This document shows positions 16,903 to 24,361 of a stretch of DNA of 64,000 nucleotides, piece by piece. The position numbers and the translations under genes are program-made. This DNA comes from Lewinellaceae bacterium (GTDB taxonomy: Bacteria; Bacteroidota; Bacteroidia; Chitinophagales; Saprospiraceae): assembly GCA_020636005.1 (NCBI GenBank), contig JACJYR010000001.1:3352501-3416500 (forward strand), given 5' to 3'. The notes under the pieces are model-generated. The model saw nothing but the letters and a program-made list of their open reading frames with translations. It was not told where the DNA came from and did not search any database. Numbering within the stretch: the first letter of the stretch is position 1; each line of letters starts with the position of its first letter.

Positions 16903-17589
16903 TCAGCTATTAATCAATTTCAAAGCCCAATCATAGAATATTCGGTCTTTATTTAAATAGATTAGTGTCAAACCGATTGTATCGTAAAACCCGTGAGTAA
17001 ATACAAGCAACGCAAGGTTTGTTCTATTTTTATAAAACGTTAAAAAATATATAATACTTGCTAACCCTACAGCAATCATTCCAGCAGTTCCTTGATAATT
17101 ATGTGAAGCTCCAAAATAAATTGACAGTATAATGGCTGAAATGAACCATGTTTTATCAGTATTCCCCATAAACTCGGCTAAATGCTTCATGTAATAACCG
17201 CTAAATAAAAACTCTTCCCCAAACGCAGCAAAAACCCACATTATCAAAAATAGAATAAAAAAGCTGCCAAAATCTCCTCTTATTTCTTCTATCGAGCTTA
17301 AATTAATTTTACCAAAATATATTTCTAAGAATGGTTGAATACATATATCAATGACTAAAAATATAGCTATTGCCAGTAACAATCCATTGATAACATTCCT
17401 TAGATTTATCTTTTCTCCAAATCCAAATTTTGCCCAATTCCAACCGCTTTGCCACAGAAGGAACAAGGCTACAGAAAGTCCGAAAAAATATCCAAAATTT
17501 CTATCTGCAATAGATAGTATTGGTGCAATAATCATTACAAGAATGACTATGTATGGTTTTGACAGAAAATTATATAGTTTATTTATCAT
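16903..17589 (-). CDS. CPBP family intramembrane metalloprotease
   Basis: A 228-aa membrane protein with about seven hydrophobic segments and the CPBP (ABI) motifs: E125-E126 in FGEEFLFSGYY, H163 in YFGASHNYQG and H199 in VFTHGFYD. The usual Arg of EExxxR is Ser here (EEFLFSG). CPBP proteases act in the membrane and occur in prenyl-protein processing and bacteriocin immunity. It is the last of three genes in the same direction, each separated by an attC-like hairpin or a piece of one. The DNA is clearly AT-richer than the flanks, which supports acquisition. Confidence 0.85.
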   Translation of the reverse strand: MINKLYNFLSKPYIVILVMIIAPILSIADRNFGYFFGLSVALFLLWQSGWNWAKFGFGEKINLRNVINGLLLAIAIFLVIDICIQPFLEIYFGKINLSSIEEIRGDFGSFFILFLIMWVFAAFGEEFLFSGYYMKHLAEFMGNTDKTWFISAIILSIYFGASHNYQGTAGMIAVGLASIIYFLTFYKNRTNLALLVFTHGFYDTIGLTLIYLNKDRIFYDWALKLINS

Positions 17590-17610
17590 TTGTAATTATT
17601 TAATGACACA

Positions 17611-17674
17611 CCGGCTTTGCATCCCTGACGTAGCCAACTTTTGCCGGCTACGGGCAGGTATGCATTGTTGGCAA
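17611..17674. other. attC-like hairpin site 2 (unoccupied)
   Basis: GCATCCCTGACGTAGCC and GGCTACGGGCAGGTATGC pair imperfectly around AACTTTTGCC and are followed by ATTGTTGGCAAC. The TTGT/TGG junction is exactly where the intron sits in site 1, so this looks like an empty site. It separates the protease genes at 16903 and 17687. Confidence 0.6.
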
Positions 17675-17686
17675 CAGTTTTTCTAT

Positions 17687-18478
17687 TTATTTTATTTTCC
17701 TTTCAATCCATTTAATATACTGAGATACCCTTGTATAATATTCTTTGACCCCGTATACACCTTCAATTCCTCCGGAATTTTTTGTGCTTTGGCCAGAACT
17801 AATCCCTGCTACATAAATTTTTTCCCCCCTCAGGATGAAAGCGGGTCCTCCGCTATCTCCTGGGCCGCTTATTCCTTCATACTCCGTAAGATAATTAGAT
17901 TGGGTATCAGGATTGTCAAATGTCCATTTTAGCCAATAATCAGTTGCTTCTTCAACCTTATTTGTAGCTGCTCTTAATATCCCATCATTACCATTAATTC
18001 CTATTAATCCATCACCTTTATCGCCTTTACCTACCATATACACTATTTTATCCATTTCATCCTCAGTTTTATATAATTCAGCGTGCATAATACCAATGGG
18101 CTTACCTTTAAAATGTAGTAGTGCAATATCATAAGCCTCGTCTTTTTTCCATTTTCGATGGATTATTACTCGGTCAACTTCAAATTCCATTTCATTTATT
18201 ATTACAAAATGCTTCTCTCCTCGTTTCAATTTTTCTTGGATTTCTATTGAACAATGTGCAGCGGATATAGCCCAGTTATCATCTATAATTGTGCCTTCAC
18301 AATCAGGTAAATTTAAATGACACATAACTTTTTGAAATCTCTTTGCAAGTTCAATAAAATCAGCATCGTCCTTGTCATGCCTTGTTATAATTGGAGGGTA
18401 CTCATTTTTGTTCAAGCCTAAAAAACTTGTAGTTGTAATTAATATTAGTCCTGCTAAAAAGTAATTTTTCATTTTCAT
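17687..18478 (-). CDS. Trypsin-like serine protease (S1 family)
   Basis: A 263-aa secreted protease. A signal peptide (KNYFLAGLILITTTSFLG) precedes a chymotrypsin fold with the full triad: H75 in AISAAHC, D117 in AYDIALL and S209 in GPGDSGGP. It ends VSQYIKWIERKIK, the usual C-terminal helix. It is the second of three co-oriented genes separated by attC-like DNA. The start MKMKNYF is separated from the upstream gene by only about 30 bp containing a shortened site. Substrates are unknown; a secreted protease is a common cargo of mobile cassettes. Confidence 0.88.
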   Translation of the reverse strand: MKMKNYFLAGLILITTTSFLGLNKNEYPPIITRHDKDDADFIELAKRFQKVMCHLNLPDCEGTIIDDNWAISAAHCSIEIQEKLKRGEKHFVIINEMEFEVDRVIIHRKWKKDEAYDIALLHFKGKPIGIMHAELYKTEDEMDKIVYMVGKGDKGDGLIGINGNDGILRAATNKVEEATDYWLKWTFDNPDTQSNYLTEYEGISGPGDSGGPAFILRGEKIYVAGISSGQSTKNSGGIEGVYGVKEYYTRVSQYIKWIERKIK

Positions 18479-18509
18479 TTTTTTTAATTGTTGGCTACCG
18501 TGTTATTTT
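18479..18509. other. Remnant of an attC-like site
   Basis: The spacer between two co-oriented genes contains GTTGGCTACCGTGTTA. Its GTTGGCTACC is the complement of GGTAGCCAAC at the left of site 3 (19152). No hairpin remains, so this may be a deleted or minimal site. Confidence 0.35.
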
Positions 18510-19151
18510 TTATTCTTTGCATTTTTTATTTTTCCAATTCAACGATTTGGCAAATTCAAATTTTCCTTCGATTACCGCTAAATTGAAAATCGGGTCTTGG
18601 TCAATTGATTTTCCTTCAATTACCCCGATGAATTCTTCGCCGTTTCCACTTTCCGAAACGAAATGTCTCAGGTTCTGCAATATTGGAAGAGAGTCAATCA
18701 CTTTTTCGATTAGCCCGAAATTTTCTATCACTTCTCTCGGCGATTTGAATTCCTTATTTATCTCGGCAGCTAAATAACCTTCGGTGCCGATGTCAATTGA
18801 ACCGCCTATCCCAAGCGTTTCATAGCACGAAAAGCATTGAAAGGATTTACCATTTATTTCTTGAACGTAAACGTGTTTTGGGTAATTGAATACGTCTTCG
18901 CTCAGGCTTCCCAAAACAATTGTCCCCTTTCCCTCGATTTTTATCCTTGCAGCTATTTCTTCCAATTCAATGTCGTCGTGTCCCCAAATATTCAGGACAG
19001 AAGCACCTTCGATTGAATTAAGCTCTCTTTTTATTTTTCTCAATTCGCCATGATAATTGACTTTATATATCAATATCGGCAATGCAATTATTCCGATTAA
19101 AATTCCAAGAGAGATTGCTGTTCTTTTCCCTGTTTTCATTTTTTCATTCAT
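18510..19151 (-). CDS. Hypothetical membrane-anchored protein
   Basis: A 213-aa protein I do not recognise. After a basic start (MNEKMKTGKR) comes one membrane segment (TAISLGILIGIIALPILIY), then a soluble domain rich in Ile/Glu with a CFSCYETLG pair of cysteines and the segment GGSIDIGTEGYLAAEIN. It has no lipobox. The chosen ATG lies immediately behind the attC-like site (GTTGGCTACC-ATG in gene direction), a placement typical of genes in integron cassettes. A start four codons later is also possible. It is the first gene of the three-gene unidirectional group. Confidence 0.7.
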   Translation of the reverse strand: MNEKMKTGKRTAISLGILIGIIALPILIYKVNYHGELRKIKRELNSIEGASVLNIWGHDDIELEEIAARIKIEGKGTIVLGSLSEDVFNYPKHVYVQEINGKSFQCFSCYETLGIGGSIDIGTEGYLAAEINKEFKSPREVIENFGLIEKVIDSLPILQNLRHFVSESGNGEEFIGVIEGKSIDQDPIFNLAVIEGKFEFAKSLNWKNKKCKE

Positions 19152-19217
19152 GGTAGCCAACGGTTGGCATACACGGCGAGACCAGCTTTTGCTGGGCATG
19201 ACCGTTGTATGCTTTGT
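19152..19217. other. attC-like hairpin site 3 (5' exon of intron copy 2)
   Basis: GGTAGCCAACGGTTGGCAT, an imperfect stem GCATACACGG/CCGTTGTATGC with inner CCAGC-TTTT-GCTGG, then TTTGT at the intron junction. Same architecture as the sites at 16078 and 17611, with different stem sequence. Shape conserved, sequence not, is what attC sites show. Confidence 0.6.
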
Positions 19218-19657
19218 GTGTGCCCCGAATGGGCATCGAAGATGACCAGCAAGGCTGTCGCTTCAAAGATAGCCAAAGCCGGAAATCTTTCACTATGGGG
19301 AGATGAAAGTTCTCCCCACGCTAAAGTAAGTATGCGTGTAGCAAGCCGCAATGCCTGCCCCGGATTCACTTCGGGGGGGTTCCGCCGTGAGGCGGGGTCT
19401 GAAGTAAGCGGGACTGCAAAAGCTGGCATGCACGGAAAGAGCTTGTCCCGATACATCGGGAAACCGAATAAGAGGCATGGATGGGCCGTCGAGGTGGCAC
19501 GACCTGTCCCGACTCGTCGGGAACACACCGAAGGCAGAACTTACACCAGCTCATTTATGTAGATGCGGGCAGCGTCAGCGGAAAGAGGGTGCACCTTACC
19601 GGGGGAGGCCTGGGAGGCAAGGCGAAGCAGAGCGAACTTGTTTAGCATTGGCTACCA
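19218..19657 (+). mobile_element. Group IIC intron, 5' fragment (copy 2)
   Basis: Begins GTGTGCCCCGAATGGGC and is nearly identical to the first 430-440 nt of the intron at 16146, including TTACCGGGGGAGG. It stops after CTTGTTTAGCATTGGCTACC. Short pieces that also occur inside copy 1 appear downstream (AGTCTTTCAGCGATC at 19751, TACAGGAAAAG near 19799), but the domain V and VI region is absent. It is a dead 3'-truncated copy. Confidence 0.8.
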
Positions 19658-20440
19658 AATTATTTCTGAACCCAATTCTTTATTTTTCAATACTGATTTT
19701 ATCCCTTTTGGCTGGAATGAAACATTTCCATCTTGTCCATCCTTTAGTATAGTCTTTCAGCGATCTCTTTTCTCATTGTCAAATTTTGAGTATAAGTTAC
19801 AGGAAAAGGCAACTATCGCAGCACGGAACAGGTAATTCTGTTAGTCAGGAATTCGGCTTCATAAACATCAGAAAAAGCATCTTGGAGGATATATGGCCTT
19901 TGTTTTCTGCTGGTGTGAGACTCAACCCCTGCAATTATATTACTTTTTGTTAGTTTCATTACTCGATTAGTTAATTTGCCTTTCTTGATTAAACAAAAAA
20001 GTAAAACATGATGCCAATTGCCATAAGTCTATTGCCTCTAAGTTTAGAAAACCTTTATTTGTTCCCCAAACATCTGGATTCGTCTTTTGTTTCTATCAAA
20101 TGCATTTCTACCTTTATCTGGCTCCACTTTTTGAATAAAATTACTAATTTGCCAAGGTGTCAGACAACATATTTTTCTAAGCCTTGAAATAATCTATAGT
20201 CGCCGCTAATTCTTCCTCTTTGAGAATATTTTATTATTTCGATTATTCTTGTTCGAAAAGCAACATTACCTTGATATACTTTTTTAGGAGTATAACTTAG
20301 ATTCTGAATGATGATTCTGATATAGCATCTGAAAATGTATCTTACCAGGGAATGAATCTTTGATAGAAGATTGCTTTTCTCTGCAATTCATCAAATACCC
20401 TTTTTAAACTGCGGCCTCAAAGATTTCACTTGCATTCATT

Positions 20441-20656
20441 TCATCCCCAAATGAAGACCTTCTTCTTATTTTTTATGCTTTCAACCTTGCACAATACTTT
20501 CGTGTATTGCCTAAATATCTTCCCTGCATCCAATTGAATTTTAGTAAAGATTATCTGGCTCTTCTCTTCAATTCTTTCTTTGAGGGTTTCAATGCCATCA
20601 GCATATCTTTCAATTTCATCGTTCAGTTTCTGGTTCATAAGTTCCTTGATATTCAT
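20441..20656 (-). CDS. Small hypothetical coiled-coil protein
   Basis: A 71-aa charged opening (MNIKELMNQKLNDEIERYADG, then ETLKERIEEK) that would form a helix or coiled coil. No family recognised. It lies divergent to a 67-codon opening at 20675. The regular charge pattern makes it more likely than random, but it could be the amino-terminal remnant of a larger gene. Confidence 0.3.
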   Translation of the reverse strand: MNIKELMNQKLNDEIERYADGIETLKERIEEKSQIIFTKIQLDAGKIFRQYTKVLCKVESIKNKKKVFIWG

Positions 20657-20674
20657 TTTTATATTTTTTTATTG

Positions 20675-20878
20675 ATGCAACTTGTCAATATCAACGAACT
20701 CGTTGATATACCCGTAATGACCAAGCGCTCATTTATCCCAAACAAAAATACACAACCAGCACAATTTCAAGTAGTTGATGTTGCGATTTTTGAGGTTCAA
20801 CTAACACATAATGGAAAAAAAAAAATAGGTGAACGGTTTAGGAGTCAAAGAACGCTTGGGCTGTTTGAGTTTGAATAA
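20675..20878 (+). CDS. Small hypothetical protein
   Basis: A 67-aa opening (MQLVNINELVDIPVMTKRSF, later QPAQFQVVDVAIFEVQ and KKKIGERFRSQRTLGLFEFE). I recognise no domain. It lies 18 bp from, and divergent to, the opening at 20441. It may be real or a gene fragment. Confidence 0.25.
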   Translation: MQLVNINELVDIPVMTKRSFIPNKNTQPAQFQVVDVAIFEVQLTHNGKKKIGERFRSQRTLGLFEFE

Positions 20879-20951
20879 ACATAAGGAGTTCTTTCTCATA
20901 GTTCCAAGCCCCCCTTTGCACTGGAGTCTTCAATTGAAAAACACATCTGCT

Positions 20952-21093
20952 CTTGCCGGTTTGCAACCAGCACTACTGCTGAGTGTTCATCAGGGAAAGA
21001 CTCACAACATTTACATAAGCATTGCTTATCCGGACGAAAAATGGTTTTGTGCATTTAGTGAAAGGTGGGAAAGTGCGGTTGCAAACCGGCAAG
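20952..21093. repeat. Perfect 17-bp inverted repeat around 108 bp
   Basis: CTTGCCGGTTTGCAACC at 20952-20968 is the exact reverse complement of 21077-21093. The 108 bp between holds no identified gene. Arms of this length are not expected by chance at this spacing, so it may be the ends of a small element or a long hairpin. Confidence 0.65.
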
Positions 21094-21515
21094 AAATTTA
21101 TCGTTTTTCAATGGAAGACTCCGGGCCAGCATTATCAGGTGTTGGCAGCAGTAATTAAATTACTCTCCGCTTTTCTCTTAAAACCATGAATAATCTGTCC
21201 GTAATTTTATGTTGTTTTGATTGGTTCATCTTTATGTCAAATTCGTCCCACAAAACTCTAAGATGTTTTAATAATTCTTTTTAAATCTTCACGGACTTGT
21301 TCTTTAGGGTTAACAAACATTTCTTGTCAAGGAAGCCTCAATCATTGCCTTTAGGTTTTGACCAACTTCTGGCTTCAATTATATTTTGAAAATTCAACAT
21401 ATATTTTATCTTGTCCCCACTAATAATATCGACTCAGGATATCTGTGTAAAAATTTCAGATATTTTTGATAGTATAATTTAATGGCATTATAATTTTTCA
21501 GGTTTTTAGAAATAG

Positions 21516-21704
21516 TTAACGATAAAAGTCAATGGAATGATCAAATGACAAGGGCTTTCCCTTTAATAGGTTTCCATATTCTTTGTTGTATGTTCGTTTC
21601 AACCCACTTTTCAAATGATTCAATAAGATCCTTGTAATCTTTTTGGATCCTTGTAGAATTGAATCGATTCCCAGACGTGAAAAGATATTGTAGCAATATT
21701 TCAT
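21516..21704 (-). CDS. Small hypothetical protein or gene fragment
   Basis: A 62-aa basic opening (MKYCYNIFSRLGIDSILQGS ... LNHLKSGLKRTYNKEYGN). No domain recognised and no neighbour context. Listed only because codon content looks plausible for the AT-rich region. Confidence 0.2.
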   Translation of the reverse strand: MKYCYNIFSRLGIDSILQGSKKITRILLNHLKSGLKRTYNKEYGNLLKGKPLSFDHSIDFYR

Positions 21705-22148
21705 GAAAGATTCTCCAACTATCGGCTATTAGCCTAAATCGAAATAAATATTCTTGAAGAGTTGATCAGGGTCTAACCGTTATAGATTCCTATATTCTAT
21801 TTATGAAGTTTAATACTTTAAATACCCAAAAACAAGCCATCCCAATAAGCTCCAATATTCTAAAGGTGTCATTTCCTCAATGTCCATTCTTTGTTAACGT
21901 AATTAAATGACGGTCGATAAAATTCTCAGCATATTCTGGAAATCCCTTTCAATTAAAGGTGTAATTTATTTTCAATAATTTGTCCCTGTCGGACTTTTAT
22001 TTTTTTTTCATATTTATTCTCTATTGTATAACATCGGATACACAGAAACTCGGACATATCCCCATTTCATTGTATCCCCCCTCTAACTACTTCCCACAAG
22101 ACAAATGTAAACAGATTTTTTATCCCACAATGGCCTGATGTTCAAAAA

Positions 22149-22334
22149 TTTGCGGCTTCGCATAAAATATACTCTCATGGGTTTCAAACCGTTTTGGTAT
22201 CTTGAATGAAACTTGTAAATATTGGCTCTTTCCATTGGGTTATTTGCACTTATGGATGCCAGCATCCTGTTTTTACAATGTACTTGGCCATAAAAGGCAG
22301 CATATCAACAAGTTGCGGTTTCGCATAAATTATA
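22149..22334. repeat. Two direct copies of a 20-bp motif near a recombinase tail
   Basis: TTGCGGCTTCGCATAAA followed by ATATA at 22149-22171, and TTGCGGTTTCGCATAAA followed by TTATA at 22313-22334. The copies are 164 bp apart and end 28 bp from the tyrosine recombinase fragment. They could be recombinase core or accessory sites, or chance. Confidence 0.4.
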
Positions 22335-22361
22335 TCCCCAATTGTTTTCACTATAACTATA

Positions 22362-22559
22362 TCAGTTCAGGTCGTCAAAAGGGCTGGGGGTGTTCACCAA
22401 CCGCTCTTTCGTGACGTGCAGGTAAATCTGGGTCGTTTTCAGCGACTCATGCCCCCGCTGGCCCACCACCTGCCAATTGAAAAGCGGTGTTTGGCTTTGG
22501 CTCTTAAACGGGCATTGGTTGCGGCCTCTGGCTATTGTGCTTCTGCAACACCATACCAC
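22362..22559 (-). pseudogene. C-terminal fragment of a tyrosine recombinase
   Basis: The last 35 codons (22362 to about 22466) read VGQRGHESLKTTQIYLHV followed by TKERLVNTPSPFDDLN. This is the end of a phage-type or Xer-type integrase: the G-H box region (LGH..S..TT.IY.H) with the catalytic Tyr of QIYLHV. The upstream codons (MVWCCRSTIARGRNQCPFKS) do not fit the family, so only the tail survives. Its position near the attC-like array is suggestive, because integrons carry a tyrosine recombinase, but the tail cannot tell IntI from other integrases. Confidence 0.75.
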
Positions 22560-22577
22560 ATCAGTTGTTCCAGTATT

Positions 22578-22680
22578 TATAGATAGTCACATTGAAAATT
22601 GATTGGAACAAAATCCTAAGCCAGTGATTTTCAACAAAATGACTTCAATGACCAATGACTTTTAATGACGATTGTCTATA
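22578..22680. mobile_element. 103-bp MITE-like element, copy 2
   Basis: Same as 15933-16035 with one substitution (GACGATTG against GACAATTG). The near identity over its full length and abrupt flanks show recent mobility or gene conversion. It lies just outside the integrase fragment. Confidence 0.85.
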
Positions 22681-22932
22681 AGTTCTAGCAAGTTTGCAAA
22701 TTGCCAGGCTTCAAACGACACATCTTTGCAGACATTCCTTTCCGTCTAAACCCTAAATCCATCAGCCAAAGTCACTGTCTAATGGCCGATGCCTGCGCTG
22801 GCATGTTGCGTGTACTTTCCAAAACTTGTTAATTAGCGGCTAATTTATAATTTATAGCAAGTACCTAACCACAACATCACTTTCCACCTACACCAAACAT
22901 CCAAGCACCACCCTCCATTAATGCCCCATATA

Positions 22933-23261
22933 TTTAGTAACGATGAAAAAATAACTTCCCTATTTTGATGTTGAAACCCCAGCACTGGAAGGGTTTTTAA
23001 AATAATCCCGATATAAAATAAGTTTTAATAAAAAGGAACCGGTTTTTATTGAAGACCTAAAATATTGACGCAGCTACCAAACACGTTCTTTCGAAACAGG
23101 TAGAGCATGGATAGGACACATAGCTTATGCAATAAAAATTTTATATAAAATTTTTAAGGCTATGTGATCTATGTATCTGTGTTTTGATTAAATAAAGTGT
23201 TGCTTTCAATCAGCCATATAAAAACTTATTTACGGCAATCAGGTTATTTTTCCTTCGATCC
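22933..23261. repeat. Dispersed triple-hairpin element, copy 3, interrupted
   Basis: TTTAGTAACGATGAAAAA at the left and TTATTTTTCCTTCGATCC at the right match the ends of the copies at 3777 and 9454. The second hairpin is broken after AATAATCCCGAT: 231 bp of foreign sequence (23013-23243) replace the 12-base TTCACATCGGGA. Confidence 0.8.
23013..23243. mobile_element. 231-bp inverted-repeat insertion within copy 3
   Basis: AAATAAGTTTTAAT (23016-23029) pairs with ATAAAAACTTATTT (23218-23231) near the ends. The centre holds a perfect 24-bp AT palindrome (23133-23156) flanked by CACATAGCTT and AAGGCTATGTG, which extend the stem. There is no gene. It looks like a second MITE family that landed in the first repeat. 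Confidence 0.6.
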
Positions 23262-23340
23262 CAGAAGGAAATAGTTTTTACGCAGGTAGAGATGTAACTT
23301 ACGTATATATATACAAGGACGATCTGTAAACTCCCCAAGT

Positions 23341-23626
23341 TACGTTTAAATAACGTGATTTGCGTTTTAATGAGACATTTTACGTCTCCAGAGACGTAAC
23401 TTACGTTTAATGAGACGTAATTTACGTCTCCAGAGACGTAATTCGTTTACGTTTAATGAGACGTAACGTTTAACGAGACGTACTTACGTCTCCAGGAGTA
23501 ACCTACGTTTAACGAGGACGTAATTTACGTCTCAGGTGACGTAACACCACGTTTAACGACGTTTTACGTCTCCAGAGACGTGATTTGTGTTTAATGAGGC
23601 GTGACTCACGTCTTCTGAAACGTAAA
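23341..23626. repeat. Tandem array of ACGT-centred palindromes
   Basis: About seven degenerate units of roughly 39-46 bp. Each reads ACGTTTAAYGAGACGTAA, then TTACGTCTC, then CAGAGACGTAA. GAGACGTAA pairs with the following TTACGTCTC, and the same TTACGTCTC pairs with the next GAGACGTAA, so each unit can fold in two alternative ways. Unit starts are near 23364, 23403, 23449, 23466, 23505, 23549 and 23588. No spacers, so it is not a CRISPR. Weak units also appear from 23292. Confidence 0.85.
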
Positions 23627-23670
23627 AAGAGCTTTCAGAGGCCTGCTGTGGGCATATTTGATTCAAAAGA

Positions 23671-23708
23671 AAAGGCCACCATGCCCGTGGAGTGGGCTCG
23701 ATGGCCTT
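23671..23708. terminator. Hairpin between the ACGT array and the IS66 relic
   Basis: AAAGGCCA pairs with TGGCCTT around an inner ATGCCC/GGGCTCGAT stem. No T run follows closely, so it may be a terminator remnant or a part of the former insertion sequence end. Confidence 0.4.
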
Positions 23709-23859
23709 CAGATGGCTAATTTTACCCAAAAAAACAGGTCAGGCTGGGTTTTCCGGGGTACCTTTCTTAGCCCTGGACTTTTTGTAGAACTGCCCAAGGC
23801 TTTCGGACAATGGCTTGAGCGATTTGTTTTTCTTAGCTTCCTTTGGACAGGCATTCACG

Positions 23860-24355
23860 TCAAACGAATAGGGGACGGGCATGCTCCTGGCGGAGGGCCA
23901 ACTGCTTTTTGGCGTCCATTTGCTGTTCCCTGGCTATTCGCTCAATGGTATTCAGCTTTTGCATGGCCTCCAGCGCATGGGTGGCCCGTGCGGCGTCGTT
24001 GTCCAAAGACTGCTCAAATTCCCGCCGTATATGGGCCATGCGGCCAATAGGCCACCGCTCCGGTTCATGGCTTTCAAATGCTTCATATACCCGGTAACCT
24101 TCGGTTTGAAACTTGCCCTTAAAGTTTTTCAGGTGTTCCCGGGGGCTTGTACCGCCCCGGCCCGGATCGTAAATAAACACGCACTGTTTACCGCCCGGAT
24201 GGTGACTGATTTTAACTCGACACCCGGCAAAACCAGCACCAATTCATGCCAGTTCAGCAGGGTCGATGATCCGTCTTCCAATGTGCTGGGATATTCGAAG
24301 GTGCCCTGTTCCAGGCGCTTATAATACAGGGCGATGTCAAAAGTGCGTTAATTCT
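23860..24355 (-). pseudogene. IS66 family relic (tnpB tail fused to tnpC fragment)
   Basis: The right part (about 24190-24343) encodes DIALYYKRLEQGTFEYP, then NWHELVLVLPGVELKSV, the C-terminal end of the IS66 accessory protein TnpB. It runs into a segment of the transposase TnpC: FIYDPGRGGTSPREHLKNFKG, IRREFEQSLDNDAARATHALE and MQKLNTIERIAREQ. The N-terminal half and the C-terminal end of TnpC are missing, so a deletion joined the two genes. It is inactive. It ends about 10 bp from the stop of the DUF58 gene and marks the right edge of the accessory region. Confidence 0.85.
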
Positions 24356-24361
24356 AATCCC

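Larger units (their letters stand above)
19658..22361. other. AT-rich 2.7-kb stretch of decayed sequence
   Basis: I find no gene that I can identify. On the minus strand near 20000-20230, short pieces read like coding sequence (for example LTPWQISNFIQKVEPDKG) but are broken by stops and frame changes, which suggests old pseudogenes. Three small openings are listed separately with low confidence. Composition is much more AT-rich than outside the island. Confidence 0.55.

Noticed and set aside
22149..22334. loxP-like sites
   Set aside because: TTCGCATAA resembles part of a loxP arm, but the copies are direct repeats 164 bp apart with no 13-bp inverted arms around an 8-bp core.
23292..23626. 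CRISPR array
   Set aside because: Units are contiguous, degenerate and self-complementary with no unique spacers, and no cas genes lie nearby.
23658..24050. Plus-strand opening across the IS66 relic
   Set aside because: It is antisense to recognisable transposase codons and has no domain of its own.
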